Virus record (IMG/VR): IMGVR_UViG_3300013094_001997
Coordinates: 1-30,580 of that record
Reading direction: 5' to 3' (one strand)
DNA: 30,580 nt
Origin: a virus
Both the position numbers and the translations under genes were made by a program. Under the pieces are notes generated by a model that was not told the origin of the DNA, searched no databases, and worked only from the letters and a program-made list of their open reading frames with translations. Positions 19,884 through 26,629 of this stretch are shown here, piece after piece. Positions within the stretch are counted from its first letter, which is position 1. Every line of letters starts with the position of its first letter.

Positions 19884-20792
19884 ATGGCTATTTCTCGTGC
19901 ACAACTACTAAAAGAGTTGCTCCCAGGCCTGAACGCTTTGTTCGGACTTGAGTATGCAAAATATGGTGAAGAACATAAAGAGATCTATGAAACAGAGACC
20001 TCTGAGCGTTCCTTCGAAGAAGAAACTAAACTGTCTGGCTTTAGCGCCGCTCCAGTCAAAAACGAAGGCTCTGCCATCGCTTATGACAACGGTCAAGAAG
20101 CATGGACTGCTCGTTACAACCATGAAACAATCGCAATGGGCTTCAGCTTAACTGAAGAAGCTATCGAAGATAACTTGTATGACTCTTTGTCAGCTCGTTA
20201 TACTAAGGCATTGGCTCGTTCTATGGCTTATACCAAGCAAGTTAAGGCTGCTGCAGTATTGAACAACGGCTTCACATCCGGTTATAACGGTGGTGACGGT
20301 CAACCTTTGTTCTCTAGTGCTCACCCATTAGTTTCTGGCGGTACAAACAGCAACATCCCATCCACTCCAGCTGACTTAAACGAGACTTCTTTGGAAGCCG
20401 CCGTTATTCAAATCAGCTTGTGGACAGATGAGCGTTCACTCTTGATCGCTGCTAAGCCACGTAAATTGGTTGTTCCACCTGCATTACAGTTCGTTGCAAC
20501 TCGCTTGCTAGAGACTGAATTGCGTGTTGGTACAAACGACAATGACATCAACGCATTGAAGAACAATGGTTCGATTCCAGAAGGTTACGCAATTAACCAC
20601 TTCTTGACCGACACAAACGCATGGTTCTTGACAACTGATGTTCCAAACGGCATGAAGCACTTCGAGCGTGTTCCTCTCCAGAACTCTATGGACGGCGATT
20701 TCGATACTGGTAACGTTCGTTACAAGTCTCGTGAGCGTTATTCATTCGGCTGGTCTGATCCACTCGGAATGTACGGTTCTGCAGGCGCTTAA
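19884..20792 (+). CDS. Major capsid protein, Mu gpT-like
   Basis: This 302-residue protein forms the head shell. The segment ETIAMGFSLTEEAIEDNLYD (about 81-100), then LSARYTKALARSMAYTKQVK, carries the Mu gpT-type signature, in which the extended arm and spine helix of the HK97 fold appear. LFSSAHPLVSGGTNSNIPST (143-162) is also characteristic. The length is normal for a compact HK97-fold capsid. A strong terminator follows directly, as expected for a highly expressed gene that ends a transcript block. TAGGAGCG precedes the ATG. Confidence 0.88.
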   Translation: MAISRAQLLKELLPGLNALFGLEYAKYGEEHKEIYETETSERSFEEETKLSGFSAAPVKNEGSAIAYDNGQEAWTARYNHETIAMGFSLTEEAIEDNLYDSLSARYTKALARSMAYTKQVKAAAVLNNGFTSGYNGGDGQPLFSSAHPLVSGGTNSNIPSTPADLNETSLEAAVIQISLWTDERSLLIAAKPRKLVVPPALQFVATRLLETELRVGTNDNDINALKNNGSIPEGYAINHFLTDTNAWFLTTDVPNGMKHFERVPLQNSMDGDFDTGNVRYKSRERYSFGWSDPLGMYGSAGA

Positions 20793-20811
20793 TAAGCACC
20801 TCTAGTACAGG

Positions 20812-20842
20812 AAGCCCCGCTCAAAAAGCGGGGTTTTTCTTT
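20812..20842 (+). terminator. Strong rho-independent terminator after the capsid gene
   Basis: AAGCCCCGCT (20812-20821) pairs with AGCGGGGTTT (20827-20836) with one wobble around CAAAA, and TTTTTCTTT follows. It separates the capsid block from the later structural genes. Confidence 0.92.
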
Positions 20843-20853
20843 GGGGTTTTCCC

Positions 20854-20881
20854 TTGCAAATATATTTATTTGTAGTAATAT
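20854..20881 (+). promoter_or_regulatory. Candidate sigma-70 promoter for late structural genes
   Basis: TTGCAA (20854-20859) and TAATAT (20876-20881) are spaced by 16 nt, directly after the capsid terminator. The predicted start is near 20888, giving a leader of about 85 nt with its own stems. Confidence 0.55.
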
Positions 20882-20887
20882 CCTAAT

Positions 20888-20965
20888 AGACCGGGTAAAC
20901 CGGCTTTCCAGACTGTCCCGGCAGATGCGTACACAACTGGCTAGCTGATCTTTGTACGAAGGACA
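20888..20965 (+). promoter_or_regulatory. Structured 5' leader before the 20973 gene
   Basis: CCGGG (20891-20895) can pair with CCCGG (20917-20921), or CCGG (20891-20894) with the nearer CCGG (20900-20903); the two exclude each other. A perfect 6 bp stem CGTACA/TGTACG (20928-20933/20953-20958) ends directly at the ribosome site GAAGGAC. A translation control role is possible. Confidence 0.4.
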
Positions 20966-20972
20966 ATTTATT

Positions 20973-21467
20973 ATGACAACAGCAACAACCTCAGCCGTAT
21001 GGCGTTCAACAGGTGGCGATCAAACTCGCACCGCAGCAGCTGGCTCAATGAGAATGGCAGTGCCTTTCTATGTAGCTAATGCAGCAGCATCAGCAAACGT
21101 AGTGGTATCTTCAAGCCTACAAAACAACACAGTTATTCTACCAGCAAACGCAGTAGTAACTAGCATTATTATTAATACAACTGGCACAGGAACAATCGAC
21201 ATGGGCTTTACCCCATTATCTGGCGTAGGTCCTGGTCAAAATACCATAACTGGCACACCAGTTCCAACAGGATTGTTTGTAGCTAAATCTATTGCTGCTC
21301 GCTCTTCTACTGGTACTGCTGGTACAGGCGCAGGCAATAGCGTAGGCGCTGTAGCTAACACAACAAACTTGGTTGTGATTACTTCTGCTGCCAACGGTTC
21401 CGCATCTGGTAGTTGCTCTGGTTGGATTGAGTACTTTGTTGCTGACTCTAGCGTACAGGCAGTGTAA
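20973..21467 (+). CDS. Structural protein, Ser/Thr/Ala-rich beta type
   Basis: The 164 residues start MTTATTSAVWRSTGGDQTRT and are rich in Ala, Ser, Thr and Gly with alternating hydrophobic residues (VTSIIINTTGTGTIDMGFTP). This composition is usual for virion beta-sandwich proteins such as decoration or fibre-base proteins. ATG 20973 is chosen because GAAGGAC lies 8 nt upstream; an earlier TTG at 20952 falls inside the leader stem. It is the first gene after the promoter. Exact role unknown. Confidence 0.7.
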   Translation: MTTATTSAVWRSTGGDQTRTAAAGSMRMAVPFYVANAAASANVVVSSSLQNNTVILPANAVVTSIIINTTGTGTIDMGFTPLSGVGPGQNTITGTPVPTGLFVAKSIAARSSTGTAGTGAGNSVGAVANTTNLVVITSAANGSASGSCSGWIEYFVADSSVQAV

Positions 21468-21477
21468 TTAATCTTAC

Positions 21478-21499
21478 GGGTTAGGGTTTTCCCTAGCCC
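21478..21499. terminator. 9 bp hairpin between structural genes
   Basis: GGGTTAGGG pairs with CCCTAGCCC with one wobble around TTTT. Only a broken T-rich stretch follows, so it may pause polymerase or protect an RNA end rather than terminate fully. Confidence 0.4.
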
Positions 21500-21523
21500 A
21501 CTTAAATCTTTAGGAGATTAATT

Positions 21524-22063
21524 ATGACAATGCAATATGACGTAAGAGGCTCGCACCTTAGCGGTTCTGGCTTTATGTTTGTTGGGCGTACTCGTTTAAA
21601 AAACATAGTTTACCAAGGCAATGGTACTGCCGGTGGTATTGATGTATTTGATACTGCTATAGCGCCAGTTACTACTGGAACTTATGGTCGTTCTGGAACT
21701 ACCGTTACTGTAACGCAAACTGCCCACGGTTTAACATCAGGTCAAGAAGTTGGAATTACTTTTGCCGCTGTTTCCGCTGTTTCTGCTACTGCTGGTAATT
21801 ATATTATTACTGTTACAGGCCCTAATACCTTTACAATTACCGATATTAACTCCGGAACAATTGCTACTGGAACGGCTTGCAATTATGTTTCAAATACCAA
21901 CCCTAATCCAAATGCTAGCACCAATAGATGGATGACTAGTTATAATACTGGTACTGCAGTTCAACCATTCCAAGTATTATTTCAAGGTGAGGGTATGCTA
22001 GCAACTAATGGTATTTATGTAGTGGTATCAAACATTACGTATCAAACAGTTCAGTATGGCTAA
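21524..22063 (+). CDS. Structural protein with inserted beta module
   Basis: This 179-residue protein has an outer frame, MTMQYDVRGSHLSGSGFMFV (1-20) and, after the insert, RWMTSYNTGTAVQPFQVLFQ (135-154). The outer frame is split by a module at about 50-122: GRSGTTVTVTQTAHGLTSGQ ... GNYIITVTGPNTFTITDINS. The T-A-H-G-L-x-x-G-Q-x-V pattern is a module I recall from many phage structural proteins and in annotations naming a ubiquitin-activating E1 FCCH domain, probably by structural chance. The outer protein may be a small virion part. Its stop overlaps the next start by 8 nt (ATGGCTAA). Confidence 0.75.
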   Translation: MTMQYDVRGSHLSGSGFMFVGRTRLKNIVYQGNGTAGGIDVFDTAIAPVTTGTYGRSGTTVTVTQTAHGLTSGQEVGITFAAVSAVSATAGNYIITVTGPNTFTITDINSGTIATGTACNYVSNTNPNPNASTNRWMTSYNTGTAVQPFQVLFQGEGMLATNGIYVVVSNITYQTVQYG

Positions 22064-22316
22064 GAAAAAAAGTGTCTCGCTTGCAGTTGGGCGTGGTGAA
22101 AAGTTGCCTGTATCTAAGGGCGCTGGGCTTACCGCCAAGGGTCGTGCTAAGTATAATGCGGCTACTGGCTCTCATTTAAAAGCACCACAGCCTCAAGGCG
22201 GAGCAAGAAAGAAGTCGTTCTGTGCAAGGATGTCTGGAATGCCCGGTCCGATGAAAGATGAAAAAGGTCGTCCTACTCGTAAGGCGGCTAGCTTGAAAAG
22301 ATGGAATTGCAAATGA
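22056..22316 (+). CDS. Small basic phage protein (DUF6321-like)
   Basis: These 86 residues open MAKKKSVSLAVGRGEKLPVS. The recognisable phage pattern follows: G-L-T-A-K-G-R-x-K-Y-N, T-G-S-x-L-K-A-P, S-F-C-A-R-M-S-G-M-P-G-P-M-K-D, and R-K-A-x-S-L-K-R-W-N-C. The family name DUF6321 is from memory. No function is established. It is strongly basic and starts a run of Lys-rich genes. It overlaps its upstream neighbour by 8 nt and the next by 4 nt. Confidence 0.78.
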   Translation: MAKKKSVSLAVGRGEKLPVSKGAGLTAKGRAKYNAATGSHLKAPQPQGGARKKSFCARMSGMPGPMKDEKGRPTRKAASLKRWNCK

Positions 22317-22561
22317 ATGATATTGACCCAATTTCAACAGCTAGGGAGCTAGCTACGCACGCTAACGATATTGAGCATTTACAGGCAGATATGGATAAGA
22401 TGGTTAATGAGATGAAGGAGATCAAAGAAGCCATCCAAGCTATCCAAAAAACTCTTGCTGAAGCTCATGGCGGTTGGCGATTATTGCTCGGTGTAGGCGG
22501 AGCAGCAGCTTTAATTGGCGCTATTATGGCTAATTTGTTTCAAGGATTTTGGAGTAAATAA
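22313..22561 (+). CDS. Holin-like protein (XhlA-type) with coiled coil and one TM helix
   Basis: The product, about 82 residues, opens MNDIDPISTARELATHANDI. A charged coiled coil (about 18-55) is followed by a hydrophobic segment WRLLLGVGGAAALIGAIMAN near 58-77 and a short polar tail. This is the plan of the hemolysin/holin XhlA family, which makes inner-membrane lesions and helps release the lysin. ATG 22313 is preferred over 22301 because of the ATGA overlap. No endolysin is nearby, so a non-lysis membrane role is possible. Confidence 0.62.
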   Translation: MNDIDPISTARELATHANDIEHLQADMDKMVNEMKEIKEAIQAIQKTLAEAHGGWRLLLGVGGAAALIGAIMANLFQGFWSK

Positions 22562-23112
22562 TGCCTAGCAAAAGTAAAGCTCAGCATAATTTAATGGAAG
22601 CTGTAGCTCATAGCAAAAAGTTTGCTAAGAAAGTTGGTATACCGCAAAGTGTAGGAAAAGATTTTGCGGAAGCTGATAAGGGTAGGAAGTTTGGTTTAGG
22701 CGGTAATGTTAATATAACCCGTGGCGGTCAGGGAATGATTAACAAGCAGGAAACTCGGCGTGGAAGTACTTTGGGATATCAAAAAAGTGCCCCAAATACT
22801 AATTTAAACAAATTTGTAGGTAAAAAGGAAGGTGGCATTATGAAATACGATAAGACTCCTAAAGCAGGATCAATGTCTAAAGAAGTAGAAGCTGGTTCAA
22901 ACAAGCTTTTAAAATTTGGTGAAAGCGCTGTACAAAAGCGTGGTCATACTAAAGGCAAGAACCTTGGCGATACAGGCCCAATCAAAGGCATTATGAGTGG
23001 CGCTAAGAAAATGGCTAAAGGTGGTACGGCATCTGCACGTGCTGACGGTTGTGCTGAGCGTGGCAAAACCAAAGGCACACAAGTAATGATGAAAAAAGGC
23101 GGTAAGTGCTAA
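22561..23112 (+). CDS. Basic Lys/Gly-rich protein (DUF3008-like N-terminus)
   Basis: This 183-residue protein has an N-terminal MPSKSKAQHNLMEAVAHSKK and GIPQSVGKDFAEADKGRKF, a pattern recalled from DUF3008-type phage proteins. The rest is a low-complexity Lys/Gly region with K-x-G motifs (KKEGGIMK, AKGGTASARADGCAERGKTK, MMKKGGKC). It carries many more basic than acidic residues, so nucleic acid binding is likely. Short K-G-G motifs are shared with later genes. It starts 1 nt inside the holin-like stop. Confidence 0.72.
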   Translation: MPSKSKAQHNLMEAVAHSKKFAKKVGIPQSVGKDFAEADKGRKFGLGGNVNITRGGQGMINKQETRRGSTLGYQKSAPNTNLNKFVGKKEGGIMKYDKTPKAGSMSKEVEAGSNKLLKFGESAVQKRGHTKGKNLGDTGPIKGIMSGAKKMAKGGTASARADGCAERGKTKGTQVMMKKGGKC

Positions 23113-23114
23113 TC

Positions 23115-23459
23115 ATGCCTTATACAGAAACCGGTAAGGAAAAGCAAAAGCGAGAAGCCTATGAGAAAGCCAATAAAGAACGTGGCATTCGTCAAGAAGC
23201 AGAACGTGATTACAAAATGTTTGGTACAACTGAGCAGAATATCCCCAATGTCAATCCAATGGGCGACGTTGTTACTCCAAACGCAACTGGCATGAAAAAA
23301 GGCGGAAAAGTTATGGAACACAAACATCATATGGAGCACGTTAAGAAACACTCTGCTGGTCATAAGCACGAGCAAGAGAAGGTTTCTACACACTCTGCTG
23401 GTCACAAAATGCATCACGAGCATGTCAAAAAGATGTGTTACGGTGGTAAGACAAAATGA
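23115..23459 (+). CDS. Small His-rich basic protein
   Basis: The product, about 114 residues, opens MPYTETGKEKQKREAYEKAN. The C-terminal 47 residues contain 12 histidines in a short repeated pattern: HSAGHKHEQEKV, then HSAGHKMHHEHVKK, ending CYGGKTK. GMKKGGKV precedes this part. Metal or nucleic acid binding is plausible. ATG 23115 follows the previous stop; an earlier GTG at 23106 is less likely. It overlaps the next gene by 4 nt. Confidence 0.7.
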   Translation: MPYTETGKEKQKREAYEKANKERGIRQEAERDYKMFGTTEQNIPNVNPMGDVVTPNATGMKKGGKVMEHKHHMEHVKKHSAGHKHEQEKVSTHSAGHKMHHEHVKKMCYGGKTK

Positions 23460-23713
23460 GACCGTCTCGTGGCATGGGGGATATTAACCCCTCTAAAATG
23501 GGAAAGCCAAAGATTAAAGCTCGCCGTGATGATACAGACTTCACAGAATACGCTAAAGGCGGCGAGGTTTGGAATAAGCCACGCCCTAAAGGTTTAGGTA
23601 AACCTAAGGCGCTGACACCAGAAAAGAAAGCTAAAGCCAAAGCAATGGCTAAAGCAGCTGGCAGGCCTTACCCAAATTTAGTCGATAACATCAGAGCAGC
23701 GAGGAAAAAATAA
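23456..23713 (+). CDS. Small basic phage protein
   Basis: These 85 residues open MRPSRGMGDINPSKMGKPKI, contain AKGGEVWNKPRPKGLGKPKA and LTPEKKAKAKAMAKAAGRPY, and end NLVDNIRAARKK. The pattern G-M-G-D-I-N-P-S-K-M ... A-G-R-P-Y-P-N-L-V-D-N-x-R-A-A-R is, as I recall, recurrent in phage structural blocks. No function is known. It shares the K-G-G motif with its neighbours and overlaps both by a few nt. Confidence 0.72.
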   Translation: MRPSRGMGDINPSKMGKPKIKARRDDTDFTEYAKGGEVWNKPRPKGLGKPKALTPEKKAKAKAMAKAAGRPYPNLVDNIRAARKK

Positions 23714-23895
23714 TGGCAACTAAAAACTGGATTGCTGGAGCTATTAAGAAGCCAGGAGCATTACGCAAAGAACTGGGCGTTAAAGAAGGAAAGACTATTC
23801 CTGCTAAGAAGCTAGCTGCGGCGGCTAAAAAGCCAGGAAAGATTGGTCAACGTGCTCGTTTGGCTGAGACTTTAAAAGGAATGAAAAAGAAATGA
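23713..23895 (+). CDS. Small basic phage protein
   Basis: These 60 residues open MATKNWIAGAIKKPGALRKE, followed by LGVKEGKTIPAKKLAAAAKK and PGKIGQRARLAETLKGMKKK. The W-I-x-G-A-I-K-K-P-G-A-L-R-K pattern is recalled as common among tailed phages and is often left unnamed. It has 18 basic residues, so DNA or RNA binding is expected. It overlaps the previous stop by 1 nt and the next start by 4 nt. Confidence 0.76.
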   Translation: MATKNWIAGAIKKPGALRKELGVKEGKTIPAKKLAAAAKKPGKIGQRARLAETLKGMKKK

Positions 23896-24116
23896 AATTC
23901 TCATTTAGCGCATTATTCTCTTTATTTAAAAAGCCTGAGCTAGAGATTTCTTTTGACCCAAAGGAAACAGCTCCTTGGCCTTTCCCTGTTCCTGCAGAAA
24001 AGCGTCCACAGGTAAAAAAGGCTACTACTCGTACAGCTAAAAAGCCTGCAGTTAAGAAAGCTGTTGCTAAAAAAGCTACAACTGTTGCTAAAAAGAAAAC
24101 AAAAAAGGCTGACTAA
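23892..24116 (+). CDS. Histone H1-like tailed basic protein
   Basis: These 74 residues have a short hydrophobic head (MKFSFSALFSLFKKPELEIS), a Pro-rich linker (PWPFPVPAEKRP) and a Lys/Ala/Thr tail with repeated K-K-A and A-K-K-P-A-V-K-K units (about 41-74). The tail resembles histone H1 C-termini and bacterial AlgP-type repeats, which neutralise DNA. It could compact phage or host DNA. The stop overlaps the next start by 1 nt. Confidence 0.72.
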   Translation: MKFSFSALFSLFKKPELEISFDPKETAPWPFPVPAEKRPQVKKATTRTAKKPAVKKAVAKKATTVAKKKTKKAD

Positions 24117-24655
24117 TGTCTACTTTTGCTTATATACATTGCAAACCAGATGGAACTCCCTTTTATGTAGGTAAAGGAGTATTGCGTCGTGCAAAGTATT
24201 TAGGCGAGCGTAATCCATATCATAAAGCAGTAGTTACTAAATATGGAAAAGAAAACATTCTTATTGGAAAGCTAGAATGCTCTTCAGACGATATTGCATT
24301 TGAGCTGGAAAAAGGACTAATTAAGTGTCTAAAAGATTCTGGACTAAAGCTGACTAATTTTACTGATGGTGGAGAAGGTGGAGTTAATCCAATTCCTGAA
24401 ACACGTCAACGATTATCTGAGGCTGCCAAAAAACGTGGTGTTTCTAAAGCATGTCAAGAAGCTAAAGTTAAAGCTTTAAAAGGAAAAAGTTTATCTAATG
24501 AACATAAAGAAAAACTTAAAAAAGCTCAAACTGGTAAAATATTTACTGAAGAACACCGCAAGAATATAAGTATTTCAGCAAAAAAACGGGGCATGGAAGC
24601 AGCTCGCATAGGATTAGCATTAAAACGTTTAAATTTAAAGGAAAATAAAGCATGA
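24116..24655 (+). CDS. GIY-YIG homing endonuclease with NUMOD3 motifs
   Basis: This 179-residue protein begins with a GIY-YIG-like core. The first motif is AYI (5-7) and the second YVGKG (17-21), followed by R24/R25 and a conserved E (E65, in FELEKGLI). NUMOD3 DNA-binding motifs follow from about 96: SEAAKKRG, ALKGKSLSNEHKEKLKKAQ, TGKIFTEEHRKNISISAKKRG. This is the plan of free-standing or intron homing nucleases. It sits between unrelated structural genes with 1 nt and 4 nt overlaps and is A-rich, so it is probably a recent insertion. No intron is visible. Confidence 0.85.
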   Translation: MSTFAYIHCKPDGTPFYVGKGVLRRAKYLGERNPYHKAVVTKYGKENILIGKLECSSDDIAFELEKGLIKCLKDSGLKLTNFTDGGEGGVNPIPETRQRLSEAAKKRGVSKACQEAKVKALKGKSLSNEHKEKLKKAQTGKIFTEEHRKNISISAKKRGMEAARIGLALKRLNLKENKA

Positions 24656-25599
24656 GTACTAGTGGCACTAATTCCTTTAATTTGGATGTAAACGATATAA
24701 TTGAAGAAAGTTTTGAGAGGTGTGGTAAAGAGCTTCGCACAGGATATGATCTACGCACCGCTGCTAGATCTTTAAACCTATTGACCATTGAATGGGCAAA
24801 TAAAGGTATTAATCTTTGGACAGTAGAGCAAAAGCAGTTTGTAATGAATTCTGGTCAGGCTATCTACGCACTTCCTGTAGATACAATTGACATTTTGGAT
24901 GCCGTAACACGCCAATATAACGGCTACACAACCAATCAAATTGATATTAATTTAAGCAGAATTTCTGAGTCTACATACATAACCATTCCAAACAAGAATG
25001 CTACTGGTCGCCCAATTCAAATGTATGTAAACCGTCAGTCTGGGAATATTGCTTCCATTCCGCAAACTACATTAGCCACAACAGGAACCACACCTGTGGT
25101 ATCTGCTACGGATACAACGATTACTTTAGTTGATGCCTCCGGTCTTCCAACTCAAGGCTTTATTAATATTGATGATGAAACTATTGCATACCAAAATATT
25201 GTTGGAAATCAAATTGTTAATGCTTGGCGTGGTCAAAATGGCACAACTGCTGCAGCTCACAATGCTGGCGCCCAAGTATTTGTAAACCAACTGCCTTGTG
25301 TAAACGTTTGGCCTACACCAAATACACCTGGAAATCAGTACACTTTTGTTTACTACCGCTTACGCCGCATTCAAGATGCTGGATCTGGAATTAATACTCA
25401 AGATATTCCATTCCGCTTTATACCGGCTATGGTAGCTGGATTAGCCTATCACCTTAGCGTTAAGCTAGAGGGTGTAGATCCAAACAGAATTATTGGTTTA
25501 AAGCAGGCATATGACGAGACATTCCAATTGGCAGCAGATGAGGATAGAGAAAAGGCATCTTTAAGATTTGTACCGAGAAACCTTTATTACTATAACTAA
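24652..25599 (+). CDS. Head-tail adaptor-like protein (tail tube A / gp4 type) with inserted module
   Basis: This 315-residue protein opens MSTSGTNSFNLDVNDIIEES, followed by FERCGKELRTGYDLRTAARS, typical of adaptor proteins that bind the portal in podovirus-like phages. YALPVDTIDILDAV (72-85) and the late helix around FIPAMVAGLAYHLSVKL support this. A module at about 138-212 (TDTTITLVDASGLPTQGFIN, then IDDETIAY, AWRGQNGTTAAAHNAGAQVF) interrupts it. The R-G-x-x-G-T-T-A-A-x-H-x-A-G-A-x-V pattern is common in phage structural proteins. The role by position is convincing but not proven. Confidence 0.75.
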   Translation: MSTSGTNSFNLDVNDIIEESFERCGKELRTGYDLRTAARSLNLLTIEWANKGINLWTVEQKQFVMNSGQAIYALPVDTIDILDAVTRQYNGYTTNQIDINLSRISESTYITIPNKNATGRPIQMYVNRQSGNIASIPQTTLATTGTTPVVSATDTTITLVDASGLPTQGFINIDDETIAYQNIVGNQIVNAWRGQNGTTAAAHNAGAQVFVNQLPCVNVWPTPNTPGNQYTFVYYRLRRIQDAGSGINTQDIPFRFIPAMVAGLAYHLSVKLEGVDPNRIIGLKQAYDETFQLAADEDREKASLRFVPRNLYYYN

Positions 25600-25601
25600 T
25601 C

Positions 25602-26036
25602 ATGCCAAGTAAGTACTCGTCAGGTAAGTATGCAATCGCCGAATGTGATCGGTGTGCGCAGCGTTATAAGTTAAAGGAATTACGGATACAGACCTTAAAA
25701 ACTAAGCCGTATCGGGTAAAGGTATGTAAAACTTGTTGGGATCCAGATCAGCCACAATTACAATTGGGCATGTATCCAGTAAACGATCCACAAGCAGTTT
25801 ACGAGCCTCGTCCTGATGTTAGCTATTATCAGTCTGGAAATACAGGTTTATTGACTAATTTATATGATCCAAATGTCAATAATGCCGATGAGTATGGATA
25901 TCCTTTGGATGGTAGTAGGCAGTTTCAATGGGGTTGGAACCCCGTAGGTGGAGCAAGTTACTTTGACCGTGCGCTTACTCCAAATAGCTTGATTCCAGTG
26001 ATAACAGTAGGTACAGTTACGATACAAACAACATAG
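25602..26036 (+). CDS. Zinc-knuckle structural protein
   Basis: These 144 residues open MPSKYSSGKYAIAECDRCAQ, with Cys pairs CDRC (15-18) and CKTC (42-45) that would bind one zinc ion. Then DPDQPQLQLGMYPVNDPQAV and, late, a Gly/Tyr/Trp-rich region (QFQWGWNPVGGASYFDRALT). It occurs between adaptor-like genes in a virion block. No named family. Confidence 0.72.
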   Translation: MPSKYSSGKYAIAECDRCAQRYKLKELRIQTLKTKPYRVKVCKTCWDPDQPQLQLGMYPVNDPQAVYEPRPDVSYYQSGNTGLLTNLYDPNVNNADEYGYPLDGSRQFQWGWNPVGGASYFDRALTPNSLIPVITVGTVTIQTT

Positions 26037-26047
26037 GGAGTGGTAAA

Positions 26048-26290
26048 ATGGCAAAGAAGGAAATGAAAGAATCAAAGTCTGAAATGAAAAAAGAGATGGC
26101 TGCTGATAAAAAGCAAGACGTCGCTATGATTAAAAAGGCTTTTAAAGAGCACGACAAACAAGAGCATAAAGGTGGCCCAGGCACCAAAATTACCCTTAAA
26201 AAGGGTGGTGTAACAGGCAAAGAAATGAAGGCCGTTGGTCGCAACATGGCTCGTGTAATGAACCAAAAATCTTCAGGAAGAGGTCGTTAA
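26048..26290 (+). CDS. Small basic Lys-rich protein
   Basis: These 80 residues open MAKKEMKESKSEMKKEMAAD, a charged helix, then KKAFKEHDKQEHKGGPGTKI, TLKKGGVTGKEMKAVGRNMA and RVMNQKSSGRGR. The pattern (M-I-K-K-A-x-x-x-H-D-x-Q ... L-K-x-G-G ... G-R-x-M-A-R) recurs in phage structural blocks. It carries the K-K-G-G motif of the basic cluster. AGGGAGTGGT precedes the start. Confidence 0.73.
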   Translation: MAKKEMKESKSEMKKEMAADKKQDVAMIKKAFKEHDKQEHKGGPGTKITLKKGGVTGKEMKAVGRNMARVMNQKSSGRGR

Positions 26291-26291
26291 T

Positions 26292-26627
26292 ATGGCTAAG
26301 AATGATTTTCCCAAAACTGAAACTAAGAATGAGTTTAAAGCATTAGGTCATGCACAAGATAATGGCCCTGCTAGCGAATACACTGGTTTCAAATATCCAG
26401 TAGGTGGCGGTAATGATATTGGCATTTACAAACAGCCAATGCCAAACCCGCATGCTGCAGCTAAAGATGTAACCGATATTTCTGGTAACCCAATGGATAC
26501 TTTTAATATTGCAGTTGCTGGCACCAATAAAGGCAATTACAAAGGTACAAATCCAGCTGGCGTTGGAGTAATGCGTGGCTATGGCGCTGCTACTAAAGGT
26601 CGCAAAATTAGCGGAAAAATGGGCTAA
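26292..26627 (+). CDS. Small Gly-rich phage protein
   Basis: These 111 residues open MAKNDFPKTETKNEFKALGH and end GVMRGYGAATKGRKISGKMG. The V-x-M-R-G-x-G-A-A-T-K-G end is recalled as recurrent in phage virion blocks beside the 26048-type gene. Mostly disordered, with YTGFKYPVGGGNDIGIYKQP in the middle. No function known. Confidence 0.72.
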   Translation: MAKNDFPKTETKNEFKALGHAQDNGPASEYTGFKYPVGGGNDIGIYKQPMPNPHAAAKDVTDISGNPMDTFNIAVAGTNKGNYKGTNPAGVGVMRGYGAATKGRKISGKMG

Positions 26628-26629
26628 TA

